In this document: positions 8,115 through 16,176 of the stretch, in pieces
Numbering within the stretch: the first letter of the stretch is position 1
How the letters are laid out: every line of letters starts with the position of its first letter
Source of the DNA: Candidatus Marithrix sp. Canyon 246
GTDB lineage: Bacteria; Pseudomonadota; Gammaproteobacteria; Beggiatoales; Beggiatoaceae
Direction: 5' to 3'
NCBI RefSeq assembly: GCF_001723685.1
Contig: NZ_MCBX01000038.1
Location: 1 to 64,000, forward strand
Length of the DNA stretch: 64,000 nt
The notes under the pieces: model-generated
Seen by the model: the letters and a program-made list of their open reading frames with translations, nothing else
Databases searched by the model: none
Told to the model about the DNA's origin: nothing
Position numbers and translations under genes: made by a program

Positions 8115-9653
8115 ATGTTTTTTAAAAAATCAATACCTATTATCGACACTCCAACTGAAGCTGATTTGAAGTCTTGGGCTTATGGTGAGTGGATTGAGTA
8201 TCAAGCTTGGTTGTTTCATCATGGCTTTTTAACTTTATATGATTGGCAACTGTTGCGTAATCAAGCTCAATGTTGGAAACAACGCCCCTTATTAAGTGTT
8301 ATTACTCCGGTTTTTAATACTGCTCCTGATTATTTGGCTGAGTGTGTTTATTCTGTGCAAACTCAGGCTTATCCAAATTGGGAAATGTGTTTGGTTGATG
8401 ATGGAAGTGATAATCCTGCTACTATTGCATGTTTAGAGCAGCTTGTTAAGGATGATCCGCGTTTGCATTTACATCGTTTTTCTGAAAATCAAGGTATTTG
8501 TCATGCCACTAATCAGGCTTTAGCTATGGCGCATGGTGAATATGTGGTTTTTTTGGATCATGATGATCGTCTTGCGCCTGATGCTTTGTATGAAGTTGTA
8601 AAATTATTACGCAAATATCCAACTACTGATATTGTTTATTCTGATCGTGATATGTTGTCTCCCAATAACAAACGCTTTATGCACTTATTTAAGCCAGATT
8701 GGTCTCCTGAAACTTTATTATCTGGTAATTATTTATTTCATTTATTGGTTTATCGACGCGATTTATTGGAAAAATTGGGAGGTGTGCGCGTTGGTAAAGA
8801 GGGTTCACAAGATTATGATTTGATTTTACGTGCCGCTGAATTACAACCACAAGTACGACATCTTGCCAAAGTATTATATCATTGGCGACAACATGAACAG
8901 TCAGTGGCACTGGAACATAATGCCAAAGATTATGCTTATCAGGCTGGAATTGCAGCCTTAGAAGAGGCTTTAGAACGGCGATCTTTATCCGCTGATGTTA
9001 GTGAAAACAAAGAGTTATGGAGAGGACATTATCGAGTACGTTTGCAGGTATCAGAATCTAAATCTTATCAAATATTACAGTTGAATCAGATTAATCAAGC
9101 TTGTGAAGCTGATTATTTGGTAATTTTAGGGCAACTTGATTATGATCAAGAATCTATAAGAGAATTAATCTCTTGGTTAGAAATTGAAGATGTTGGTATT
9201 GTAACAGGAAAAGTAGTTGATCAACAAGGAAAATTGATACATGCAGGATTAGTACAGCGTCATAATGGAATACCTTTAGCTTTATATGAAGGATTCCCTG
9301 AAAATACTCCGGCTTATATGGCGATTACCGCAATTGTACATAATGTAAGCATTCCACAAGTAAATTGTTGTGTAATCAGACGCTCTTTGTGGCAACAATT
9401 AGGTGGCTTAAATACGGATTATAGTGGTGCTTATGCAATGTTAGATTTTGCTTTACGGGCTTTAACTAGCGGCAAACGTATAGTTTATACACCATTTGCG
9501 CGTTTTGTAGCTACTAGTGAATGGCAACAAATAGAATGGCTGGAACAAGATAGACAAATTTTTGTTGAAAAATGGAATACATGGCTTAGAAAGGGTGATC
9601 CGTATTATAATCCATATTTAAGTTTAGATGTTGTTGATATGGGATTGATGTAA
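8115..9653 (+). CDS. Family 2 glycosyltransferase
   Basis: A 512-residue soluble protein with a GT-A fold. LLSVITPVFNTAPDYL (near residue 60) and LVDDGSDNPAT (near 93) are the nucleotide-sugar binding segments, and FLDHDDRL (near 146) is the DxD-type metal site. SQDYDLILRAAE follows the acceptor region. The second half (from about 320) is a weaker GT2-like domain with DFALRAL, perhaps a degenerate second catalytic unit. The family transfers sugars to polysaccharides such as O-antigen. It directly follows the gutted sdhD copy with a 4-bp gap. Acceptor and donor unknown. Confidence 0.85.
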   Translation: MFFKKSIPIIDTPTEADLKSWAYGEWIEYQAWLFHHGFLTLYDWQLLRNQAQCWKQRPLLSVITPVFNTAPDYLAECVYSVQTQAYPNWEMCLVDDGSDNPATIACLEQLVKDDPRLHLHRFSENQGICHATNQALAMAHGEYVVFLDHDDRLAPDALYEVVKLLRKYPTTDIVYSDRDMLSPNNKRFMHLFKPDWSPETLLSGNYLFHLLVYRRDLLEKLGGVRVGKEGSQDYDLILRAAELQPQVRHLAKVLYHWRQHEQSVALEHNAKDYAYQAGIAALEEALERRSLSADVSENKELWRGHYRVRLQVSESKSYQILQLNQINQACEADYLVILGQLDYDQESIRELISWLEIEDVGIVTGKVVDQQGKLIHAGLVQRHNGIPLALYEGFPENTPAYMAITAIVHNVSIPQVNCCVIRRSLWQQLGGLNTDYSGAYAMLDFALRALTSGKRIVYTPFARFVATSEWQQIEWLEQDRQIFVEKWNTWLRKGDPYYNPYLSLDVVDMGLM

Positions 9654-9674
9654 AATTAAAAATAGGAACTTTGT

Positions 9675-10229
9675 GTGTTAAAAAACCTTTCAATTATTGT
9701 AATTTTAGCCACTATCATTAGTGCTTGTAATGATGATGCTAGTTCGCCGGTTGTTGATTTTCCTCCGCCTGAATTGTCGCATAAGCGCACGGCTTTGGTT
9801 ATTGGTAATTCTCATTATACTAATCATATTTTTCCGGTTTTGGAAAATCCTGTTAATGATGCTAAGGATTTGGCGGTGGTTTTGCGCAAGTTGGGATTTG
9901 AGGTTATTGAGTTGTTTGATGCTATTGGTCAGTTTCGTGATAAGTTACTTATTAATAAGGGGGTTGGTTTGTTTTATTATTCTGGGCATGGTGTTGATTA
10001 TGCGGGTAAGAATCATTTGATTCCTTTGGGTAATAAGATTGAGGTTTCTTATGATGTTGATGAGACTGCTGAGACTATTGCTGTTAGTTATGTGTTGAAT
10101 GAGATGCAGAAGGCTGGTAATCATATGAATTTTTTGGTTTTGGATGCTTGTCGTAAGGCGCGGAAAATTAAGGCAAGTAATAAATCTGATGATAAGGGTA
10201 TGAAGGCTATTCCTGAGTGGTTTGGGTGA
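9675..10229 (+). CDS. Caspase-like domain, N-terminal part of broken caspase-FGE protein
   Basis: Starts at GTG after AGGAA, with a hydrophobic leader ending SAC, so probably a lipoprotein. The peptidase C14 domain is well formed: RTALVIGNSHYTN, ENPVNDAKDLAVVLRKLGFEV, the histidine motif GLFYYSGHGVDY, and the cysteine motif NFLVLDACRKARK. The frame stops at 10229 while homologous sequence (ERNSPYVKHLIRF) continues in the next frame, and the segment usually found between them is missing. Together with the next two entries this was one protein: lipoprotein-caspase-FGE. It could be a frameshifted gene or an assembly error; both catalytic residues remain in this part. Confidence 0.8.
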   Translation: MLKNLSIIVILATIISACNDDASSPVVDFPPPELSHKRTALVIGNSHYTNHIFPVLENPVNDAKDLAVVLRKLGFEVIELFDAIGQFRDKLLINKGVGLFYYSGHGVDYAGKNHLIPLGNKIEVSYDVDETAETIAVSYVLNEMQKAGNHMNFLVLDACRKARKIKASNKSDDKGMKAIPEWFG

Positions 10230-10473
10230 GCGTAATAGTCCTTATGTTAAGCATTTAATAAGGTTTATACAGGAACCTAATTTGTCTGTTGAGGGGATGT
10301 TTAAGAAAGTTGGTGCGGCTGTTGTAAATGAGACTAATCAGCAGCAGGAGCCGGGCTTTTATACTCAGTTGTATGATCCTTTTTCTTTTAATCCTCAAGC
10401 AGTAAAGCCTAAAGTTGTTGATAATTCTTCTGAGCTTTTGAAAAGAATATCTGAATTGGAGTTAAGAAAGTAA
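10222..10473 (+). pseudogene. Middle part of caspase-FGE protein, out of frame
   Basis: An 83-residue stretch in a different frame from its neighbours. NSPYVKHLIRFIQEPNLS and EGMFKKVGAAVVNETNQQQE are the usual C-terminal portion of bacterial caspase-like domains that precede FGE domains, followed by a short linker (ELLKRISELELRK). No ribosome binding site precedes it. It links the caspase part upstream to the FGE part downstream, where KVFQDRLKDGG can be read upstream of the ATG at 10524. Confidence 0.7.
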
Positions 10474-10523
10474 AAAGTAAAGTCTTTCAAGATCGTTTAA
10501 AAGATGGTGGTTTTGCTCCAGAG

Positions 10524-11180
10524 ATGGTTAGAATCCCGGCTGGTTCTTTTAGGATGGGTGGTGAATATTCAGATGAAAAGCAACATGATGTTTCGGTTGA
10601 TAGCTTTGCTATGGGTAAATATGAAGTTACCTTTGCTGAATATGATAAGTTTGCTGATGCTACTGGTAGAGAAAAGCCTAGTGATAGAGGCTGGGGGCGT
10701 GGTAATCGTCCAGTAATTAATGTTTCTTGGAATGATGCAACAGCTTATTCAAAATGGCTTAGTAATCAAACAGGTAAAACTTATCGTCTGCCTACTGAGG
10801 CTGAATGGGAATATGCAGCTAGGGCTGGTACGCAGACTAAGTATTGGTGGGGTAATGAGATTGGTAACAATAAAGCGAACTGTAATTCTGATTGTGGAGA
10901 TAGTTTTGAATATACATCGCCAGTAGGTTCATTTGCTGCTAATAAATTTGGTTTATATGATACTTCAGGAAATGTATGGGAGTGGACTTGCTCAGAATGG
11001 GATAATCCATATAATGGCAATGAAAAACAATGCGTTACAACTGGAAATAGTTTGTCCATTCGCGGCGGCTCGTGGAACTACTTCGCGAGGGTCGTGCGCT
11101 CGGCTTTCCGCGGCAGGTTCAAGCCGTCGTTCCGCAACAACAGCGTGGGCTTCCGGGTCTCCATGCTCGTAACCCTTTAA
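10524..11180 (+). CDS. FGE-sulfatase (C-type lectin fold) domain with DGR variable C-terminus
   Basis: A 218-residue formylglycine-generating-enzyme-like (SUMF1) domain: MVRIPAGSFRMGG, YEVTFAEYDKFADATG, RPVINVSWNDATAYSKWLS, RLPTEAEWEYAARAG, FGLYDTSGNVWEWTCSEW and a final IRGGSWNYF...VGFRVS. The coding signal extends upstream in frame to about 10473 (KVFQDRLKDGG), so the ATG is only the first Met of the open stretch. From about 11058 base composition jumps sharply to GC-rich, and the codons there match a DGR variable region. The domain is presumably used for ligand display rather than catalysis. Parent protein: lipoprotein-caspase-FGE, now broken by two frameshifts. Confidence 0.85.
   Translation: MVRIPAGSFRMGGEYSDEKQHDVSVDSFAMGKYEVTFAEYDKFADATGREKPSDRGWGRGNRPVINVSWNDATAYSKWLSNQTGKTYRLPTEAEWEYAARAGTQTKYWWGNEIGNNKANCNSDCGDSFEYTSPVGSFAANKFGLYDTSGNVWEWTCSEWDNPYNGNEKQCVTTGNSLSIRGGSWNYFARVVRSAFRGRFKPSFRNNSVGFRVSMLVTL
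11058..11166 (+). other. Candidate DGR variable region (VR)
   Basis: The last 40 codons of the FGE domain are about 67% GC (bases 11061-11160), against the mid-30s in surrounding DNA. The segment begins at the RGGSW motif, where FGE-type DGR targets normally begin to vary. Codons TAC, TTC, GTC, TTC, GGC, TTC, TTC, AAC, AAC and AGC occupy the variable surface positions; each can derive from AAC by adenine-specific mutagenesis, while invariant positions (TGG, CGC, TCG, CCG) lack A. No template repeat or reverse transcriptase is visible in this window, so it would have to be acted on in trans. Confidence 0.8.
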
Positions 11181-11233
11181 ACTTTATCACTTTTACCCTT
11201 TTAATTTTTTTAAAATTATAATCTCGTTTCTTT

Positions 11234-11259
11234 TTCTGATTAGTTTTCACTAATCAGAA
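11234..11259. other. Perfect 11-bp hairpin downstream of the VR
   Basis: TTCTGATTAGT, loop TTTC, then ACTAATCAGAA. The four-base loop reads GAAA on the other strand, matching the GRNA-type tetraloop of hairpin/cruciform elements found after DGR variable regions. It is about 65 bp beyond the GC-rich block, farther than in the Bordetella phage element, and could instead be a terminator stem. Confidence 0.55.
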
Positions 11260-11274
11260 TTTATTAGCGTGGAA

Positions 11275-11298
11275 GCCCCCGGCAGGGCGATTTTTTTT
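11275..11298 (+). terminator. Possible rho-independent terminator after the FGE gene
   Basis: A short GC stem GCCC/GGGC with loop CCGGCA is followed closely by eight T residues (11291-11298). The position, about 100 bp after the FGE stop, suits a terminator for the caspase-FGE transcript, but the stem is short. Confidence 0.4.
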
Positions 11299-11301
11299 AG
11301 G

Positions 11302-11339
11302 AATATCCTTGCTTATATGCAATCTATGTAGTTTTTTTG
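11302..11339. repeat. Dispersed CTTGCTTATATRCAATCT repeat, copy 2
   Basis: CTTGCTTATATGCAATCT followed by ATGTAGTTTTTTTGGGG. Almost the same 38 bases recur at 12544-12581; shorter matches lie at 2231 and 48596. Confidence 0.65.
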
Positions 11340-11411
11340 GGGCTATTGGTTGTACTCAAGATTCTATGTTAAGTACAACCAATAGTAATAACAACGAATA
11401 GTTAGTGCTAT

Positions 11412-12329
11412 TCAATCACCAAGCTTAATTTCCACTCGCCGATTTTTAGTATAAGCAGCATCAAATTCACCAACTGCTACTGGGCGAGTGTTTCCATAAC
11501 CAGCAGTTTTCATACGATTAATCTCAACACCGCCTAAAGCTAATGCTTGTTTAATTGACTTAGCGCGATTTACTGATAATTGCCAATTTAAATGTTTACT
11601 TTCTTCTGTGCTTCTACCAGTAAAAAGTTGATTATCTGAATGCCCATAAATTGCAATTTTATTAACATTTTCAATAATTAAAGTGCTAGCAATATAATTC
11701 AATTGTTTACTTGATATTAAACTTAAATCAGACTTACCAGTTTCAAATTGCAGATTTCTAAAAGTTATGACAGTTGTTAAAATAGCTTTGGTTGCGCCTG
11801 ACGTGCTTATTGATTTAAATTTGCTTTCACATTGTTTTGTTAATTTAGCCATTTTTTCTAATCGTTGCTTGTTATAGAGTAAAGCTAAATTTTCTGTAGT
11901 TATAATTTCGCCTTGTTCCACATTACGATAACGATTAGCCTCTAATAATTTAGTTACACGTTTACGAGCATGAAAATATTTGGTACAAACTTGTAAATAT
12001 GCCTCCAAACTAAGAGCATATTGCTTTTGAAGATAAAAAACATCAGCAATACCAACCCAAGCTTCAAATAATTGTGGATTAAATTTTAGAGCTTGACGAT
12101 AATGAGACAAAGCCAAATCATATTGACGCTGATTTTCTAACAAATTAGCAAAATTATTATGAGCAACAGCATGACTAGGGCAAAGATCCAAAGCATATTT
12201 CAATAAAGTTTTCTCTTGCGACGGCTGCAAAAAATAAGAACGCTTAACTAAAGAATTAGCCTGATCACAAAGATTAGCCATTAAAATGTTAGGTGTTATT
12301 AGTATTATGAGTAGGATTATTTTTTTCAT
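11412..12329 (-). CDS. TPR and OmpA-domain envelope protein
   Basis: A 305-residue exported protein with a signal peptide (MKKIILLIILITPNILMA, cleaved before NLCDQ). Residues about 40-130 contain two or three tetratricopeptide repeats (AHNNFANLLENQRQYDLALS, AWVGIADVFYLQKQYALSLE). Residues about 195-305 are an OmpA-like peptidoglycan-binding domain: FETGKSDLS, KIAIYGHSDN, LSVNRAKSIKQAL, TAGYGNTRPVA and NRRVEIKL. It probably sits in the periplasm or outer membrane bound to peptidoglycan, with TPRs as a protein-docking face. Monocistronic on the minus strand. Confidence 0.88.
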   Translation of the reverse strand: MKKIILLIILITPNILMANLCDQANSLVKRSYFLQPSQEKTLLKYALDLCPSHAVAHNNFANLLENQRQYDLALSHYRQALKFNPQLFEAWVGIADVFYLQKQYALSLEAYLQVCTKYFHARKRVTKLLEANRYRNVEQGEIITTENLALLYNKQRLEKMAKLTKQCESKFKSISTSGATKAILTTVITFRNLQFETGKSDLSLISSKQLNYIASTLIIENVNKIAIYGHSDNQLFTGRSTEESKHLNWQLSVNRAKSIKQALALGGVEINRMKTAGYGNTRPVAVGEFDAAYTKNRRVEIKLGD

Positions 12330-12387
12330 GATAATTCTCCTTAATGTTTATTGCTGGAATTTATATAATATCATTATAGAATTCTTT

Positions 12388-12521
12388 TGTAGGTTGGGTT
12401 AGCTTTTTTTACGCAGTAAAAAAACGTAACCCAACAAGAATGTGCCATAAAATAATATATTTTGTAGTAAATGTTGGGTTACGTTTTTTTGCTTTGCAAA
12501 AAAATCTAACCCAACCTACAG
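12388..12521. repeat. Nested GTAGGTTGGGTTA palindromic repeat
   Basis: The 134-bp unit begins TGTAGGTTGGGTTA and ends TAACCCAACCTACAG, so its ends are perfect inverted repeats. It contains two smaller hairpins, GTTGGGTTA...TAACCC near 12394-12435 and 12473-12515, joined by an AT-rich spacer. The structure resembles a small non-coding mobile palindrome (MITE/REP-like). A relative with a continuous 31-bp stem lies at 52767. Confidence 0.75.
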
Positions 12522-12543
12522 AATAAATTTTAGCAGCTATTAC

Positions 12544-12581
12544 ATCCGTGCTTATATGCAATCTATGTAGTTTTTTTTGGG
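12544..12581. repeat. Dispersed CTTATATRCAATCT repeat, copy 3
   Basis: GTGCTTATATGCAATCTATGTAG followed by a T run and GGGG, matching the unit at 11302-11339 at almost every base. It lies between the palindrome and the brnA stop and may also serve as a terminator. Confidence 0.65.
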
Positions 12582-12618
12582 GTAAAAATTCAAAGTTGCG
12601 CTTTGTACTCCTGTATTA

Positions 12619-12885
12619 TTAAAAACTAGAAAGTTCTTTTTCTACACGTTCAGCCAAAAAAAATTTCAACAATTCTTGATAAGATACATCCCATTTATTA
12701 GCCAAGGTTTTCAGCCCATCAAGTATTGATTCGGGTAATTGAATCGAAATCGTTTCAACTGAGGGTTTCAAATTATGCATAGAAACTTGTTCAGCCTTAT
12801 CCCAATCCACATATTCGGTAGAATCATGTGCAGCCCAAAAATCACGTTCTTGTTCTTCAGTTTTAAAACTAGGTAAGGTTTTCAT
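12619..12885 (-). CDS. brnA: BrnA-type antitoxin (CopG/RHH)
   Basis: An 88-residue protein with the BrnA/CopG antitoxin pattern: FKTEEQERDFWAAHDSTEY at the N-terminus, then the ribbon-helix-helix segment ISIQLPESILDGLKTLANKW and a C-terminal VSYQELLKFFLAERVEKEL. BrnA binds the RNase toxin BrnT and represses the shared promoter. Normally brnT precedes brnA; here only the C-terminal part of brnT remains directly upstream, its TGA overlapping this ATG. So this is an orphaned antitoxin next to a dead toxin. Confidence 0.82.
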   Translation of the reverse strand: MKTLPSFKTEEQERDFWAAHDSTEYVDWDKAEQVSMHNLKPSVETISIQLPESILDGLKTLANKWDVSYQELLKFFLAERVEKELSSF

Positions 12886-13030
12886 AACAGACTATATCTC
12901 CTTTTTTCATTTCTAGTCATATCGCGTGCTGAAATGACACGAATTAAATTATTACGAATAGTAAAACAGATAAATAATTTTCGTCTGGTATTAGTTTTAC
13001 CTAACGCAAAATATCTTTGTTTGCTTGGTA
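12882..13030 (-). pseudogene. brnT: Truncated brnT toxin remnant
   Basis: Translating the minus strand upstream of brnA gives QRYFALGKTNTRRKLFICF then TIRNNLIRVISARDMTRNEK and RRYSLL before a TGA that overlaps the brnA ATG. This is the C-terminal half of a BrnT (DUF497) RNase toxin, including the conserved RVISARDMTRxExRRY end. The N-terminal half is absent: upstream sequence becomes non-coding and AT-rich. The toxin is therefore inactive. Confidence 0.8.
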
Positions 13031-13166
13031 ATATATAATTGGATTATATTTATATAATATCAATTTCATCCTACACACACCACGTCAAACTGGTAAAATC
13101 ACCTTAATGTTGCAATTGATAAATGCAACATCAATTATATTAACATAAAAACCAAAGGAAACATAA

Positions 13167-14054
13167 GTGTCATCAAAAACCACATTTCAAGAATTAATTC
13201 TGAGCCTACAAAATTATTGGGCTGAACAAGGTTGTGTTTTACAGCAACCATATGATATGGAAGTAGGGGCTGGAACTTTTCATCCAGCTACATTTTTAAG
13301 GGCTATTGGTCCAGAGCCGTGGAGTGCCGCTTATGTGCAACCTTCACGTCGTCCAACTGATGGACGTTATGGTGAAAATCCTAACCGCTTACAACATTAC
13401 TATCAATTTCAAGTGGTTATAAAACCATCACCGCTGAATATTCAAGAATTATACTTAAATTCATTAAAAAAACTAGGTATTAATCCCTTAGTGCATGACA
13501 TTCGTTTTGTAGAAGATAATTGGGAATCTCCTACTCTTGGAGCATGGGGCTTAGGTTGGGAAGTATGGCTCAATGGCATGGAAGTTACACAATTCACCTA
13601 CTTTCAACAAGTCGGCGGCTTAGAATGTAAACCAGTTACCGGTGAAATTACCTATGGTTTAGAACGTATAGCCATGTACTTACAAGGCGTAGAAAGTGTC
13701 TATGACTTAGTTTGGACTGATGGAGTTAGTTATGGAGATGTATTTCATCAGAATGAAGTCGAAATGTCAACTTATAATTTTGAATATGCCCCAGTCGATG
13801 ACTTATTTCATTTTTTTGATGTTTATGAACGCGAAAGCACTAATTTAATCGAAAAAAATCTACCATTACCAGCTTATGAAATGATGCTTAAAACTTCTCA
13901 TACCTTTAACTTATTAGATGCACGTAATGCTATCTCTGTTACCGAGCGGCAACGTTATATTTTACGAGTACGAACTTTAGCACGCGCAGTAGCAAAAGCT
14001 TATTATGATCGTCGTGAAGCCTTAAATTTCCCAATGACTGCAAAGGATGCTTAA
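13167..14054 (+). CDS. glyQ: Glycine-tRNA ligase alpha subunit
   Basis: A 295-residue class II aminoacyl-tRNA synthetase subunit. [20 protein letters not shown] opens the protein, [19 protein letters not shown] and [19 protein letters not shown] form motif-2-like active-site segments, and [19 protein letters not shown] supplies the conserved glycine-site region. It charges tRNA-Gly as an alpha2-beta2 enzyme with GlyS. The start is GTG, preceded by AAAGGAAA at good spacing. It precedes glyS by one base, as in other gammaproteobacteria. Confidence 0.97.
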   Translation: MSSKTTFQELILSLQNYWAEQGCVLQQPYDMEVGAGTFHPATFLRAIGPEPWSAAYVQPSRRPTDGRYGENPNRLQHYYQFQVVIKPSPLNIQELYLNSLKKLGINPLVHDIRFVEDNWESPTLGAWGLGWEVWLNGMEVTQFTYFQQVGGLECKPVTGEITYGLERIAMYLQGVESVYDLVWTDGVSYGDVFHQNEVEMSTYNFEYAPVDDLFHFFDVYERESTNLIEKNLPLPAYEMMLKTSHTFNLLDARNAISVTERQRYILRVRTLARAVAKAYYDRREALNFPMTAKDA

Positions 14055-14055
14055 C

Positions 14056-16086
14056 ATGTCAGATACTCGTGATTTATTAATAGAAATTGGTACCGAAGAA
14101 TTACCTCCTAAAGCTTTACCAAACTTATCTAAAGCTTTTGCAGAAGGCATTGCTAAGGGTTTACAAAAACAAGAAATTGCTTATGAATCCATTAGTGCGT
14201 TTGCAACTCCACGCCGTTTAGCTGTAATAATCAAGGCAGTAGCACGCATACAAGCAAATCGAGAAACAGAAAGACGTGGACCATCTTTAAAAGCTGCTTT
14301 TGATGCCCAAGGAGAAGCCAGTAAAGCCGCTTTAGGATTTGCCCGTTCCTGCGGAGTCAATGTATCTGAATTAGAAAAATTAGAAACCAAAAAAGGCGCG
14401 TGGTTAATATATAAACAGACTCAACACGGACAAGCAACTGCCAGCTTAATACCAACTATAATTGAAAATTCCCTAGCCGCTTTACCAATTCCAAAACGGA
14501 TGCGTTGGGCAGATTTACCTTATGAATTTGTACGCCCAGTACATTGGCTGGTTATTTTATTTGGTGTTGATGTGATTGAAGCCGAAATATTTGGAATTCC
14601 TAGTGGCTGTGAAACACGAGGACATCGCTTTCATCATCCTCAAGATATTGTTTTAAATGATACTAATGATTATGTATCTAGCTTAGAAAACCAAGGTTTT
14701 GTTATACCTTCTTTTACTAAGCGTCGCGACATGATACGTAAATTAGTCACAGAAGCTGCTAATGCACTTGAAGGAAAAGCTGTTATTGATGATGACTTAT
14801 TAAATGAAGTCACTTGCCTAGTAGAATATCCAGTTGTAATTACCGGTTCATTTGATAAACAGTTTTTACAAGTACCAGCCGAAGCCTTGATAGCAGCAAT
14901 GAAGGGTCATCAAAAATATTTCCATATAGTTGACTCAGAAGGAAAATTATTACCCAGTTTTATTACCATAAGCAACATTAAAAGTCAACAACCAGAAGTA
15001 ATTCGCGCTGGAAATGAACGAGTAATTCGCCCACGACTAAGCGATGCCGCATTTTTCTGGCAACAAGATTGCACTAACAGCCTAGACAGTCATATAGAAG
15101 CCCTAAAAACAGTAATTTTCCAAAAACAACTAGGCAGCCTATATGACAAAAGCGAGCGCGTAGCTCAACTAACAGCAACAATTGCCAAACAAATAGGCGC
15201 AGATGAACTACAAGCAGTTCGTGCAGCCATGTTATCTAAATGCGACTTAATGACAGGCATGGTAGCAGAATTTCCAGAATTACAAGGAATTATGGGAGAA
15301 TACTATGCCCGTAACAACCAAGAAACTGAAGCAGTAGCAGCAGCAATAGGTGAACAATACCTGCCCCGCTTTGCCGGAGATGTGCTACCAAAAACTAGCC
15401 TAGGGCAAGCATTATCAATTAGCGACAAATTAGACACATTAGTAGGAATATTTGGAATTGGTAAAGCTCCAACGGGAGACAAAGATCCATTTGGATTACG
15501 CCGTGCAACTATCGGAATATTAAGAATAATAATAGAATGTAAGCTAGAAATAGACTTGCAAGAATTGCTAAAACCAAGTCAAACCAAAGTATTTGACTTC
15601 ATGCTAGAACGCTTACGCGGCTACTACCAAGAACAAGGCTTTGCACTAGAAACCATAGACGCAGTATTAACATGCCGCCCAACATCACCATTAGACATAG
15701 ACAAACGAATTCGAGGAATAGCCGCCTTCCGCAAATTACCAGAAGCAGAAAGCCTAGCCAGTGCCAACAAACGGATTCATAACATCCTCAAAAAAGCCAA
15801 AGAAAAATACCCATCAGAACCAGACCAAACCTACTTCACACATATAGAAGAACGACACCTATATGACAAATTAGAAACAGTAAAACAAAAAATAGCCCCC
15901 CTAATAAAAACCGGAGACTATGAAACTGCCCTAAAACACCTAGCCAGTTTAAGGGAAACAACAGACAAGTTTTTTGACAATGTCATGGTAATGGACAAAG
16001 ATCAAACAGTACGTATAAATCGTCTAGCATTTTTGCAACAAATAAGAAACTTATTTTTGCAAATTGCTGATATTTCAAAGTTGTAA
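14056..16086 (+). CDS. glyS: Glycine-tRNA ligase beta subunit
   Basis: A 676-residue beta subunit. I chose the ATG at 14056 rather than 14047 because AAAGGA at 14042-14047 is correctly spaced for the later one. Conserved segments are DLLIEIGTEELPPKALP, AFATPRRLAV, VECPV-like CLVEYPVVI, QKYFHIVDSEGKLLPSFI, RVIRPRLSDAAFFWQQD and GDKDPFGLRRATIGI. The C-terminal DALR-like domain (RTTDKFFDNVMVM type) binds the anticodon. It is translated together with glyQ. A 33-bp palindrome follows 18 bp after the stop and may terminate the operon. Confidence 0.97.
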   Translation: MSDTRDLLIEIGTEELPPKALPNLSKAFAEGIAKGLQKQEIAYESISAFATPRRLAVIIKAVARIQANRETERRGPSLKAAFDAQGEASKAALGFARSCGVNVSELEKLETKKGAWLIYKQTQHGQATASLIPTIIENSLAALPIPKRMRWADLPYEFVRPVHWLVILFGVDVIEAEIFGIPSGCETRGHRFHHPQDIVLNDTNDYVSSLENQGFVIPSFTKRRDMIRKLVTEAANALEGKAVIDDDLLNEVTCLVEYPVVITGSFDKQFLQVPAEALIAAMKGHQKYFHIVDSEGKLLPSFITISNIKSQQPEVIRAGNERVIRPRLSDAAFFWQQDCTNSLDSHIEALKTVIFQKQLGSLYDKSERVAQLTATIAKQIGADELQAVRAAMLSKCDLMTGMVAEFPELQGIMGEYYARNNQETEAVAAAIGEQYLPRFAGDVLPKTSLGQALSISDKLDTLVGIFGIGKAPTGDKDPFGLRRATIGILRIIIECKLEIDLQELLKPSQTKVFDFMLERLRGYYQEQGFALETIDAVLTCRPTSPLDIDKRIRGIAAFRKLPEAESLASANKRIHNILKKAKEKYPSEPDQTYFTHIEERHLYDKLETVKQKIAPLIKTGDYETALKHLASLRETTDKFFDNVMVMDKDQTVRINRLAFLQQIRNLFLQIADISKL

Positions 16087-16103
16087 GTTTTCATAGAACC
16101 ATC

Positions 16104-16136
16104 AGACCTGACAGGTTTTAAAAACCTGTCAGGTCT
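16104..16136. repeat. CCTGACAGG 33-bp palindrome, copy A
   Basis: AGACCTGACAGGTTTT, one central A, then AAAACCTGTCAGGTCT: a near-perfect 33-bp palindrome directly after glyS. The same element, same length, recurs at 35103, 38502 and 39060, with a variant at 28398 and a half-site at 21308. Its position suits a bidirectional terminator. Confidence 0.9.
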
Positions 16137-16176
16137 AAAATACACAAATTTCATCTCACAGTTCAAATTATTATTC

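Noticed and set aside
10781-11059. Open frame of 92 residues on the minus strand inside the FGE gene
   Set aside because: It has no recognisable domain or ribosome site and lies opposite a well-conserved domain, so it is a shadow frame.
11056-11172. GC-rich block considered as contamination or a foreign gene fragment
   Set aside because: It continues the FGE reading frame without interruption, begins at the conserved RGGSW motif, ends in the conserved GFRV and has the adenine-derived codon pattern, so a DGR variable region explains it better.
12388-12521. Possible CRISPR-like or attachment site array
   Set aside because: The units are inverted rather than direct repeats and there are no unique spacers between identical repeats; no CRISPR array was seen anywhere in the window.
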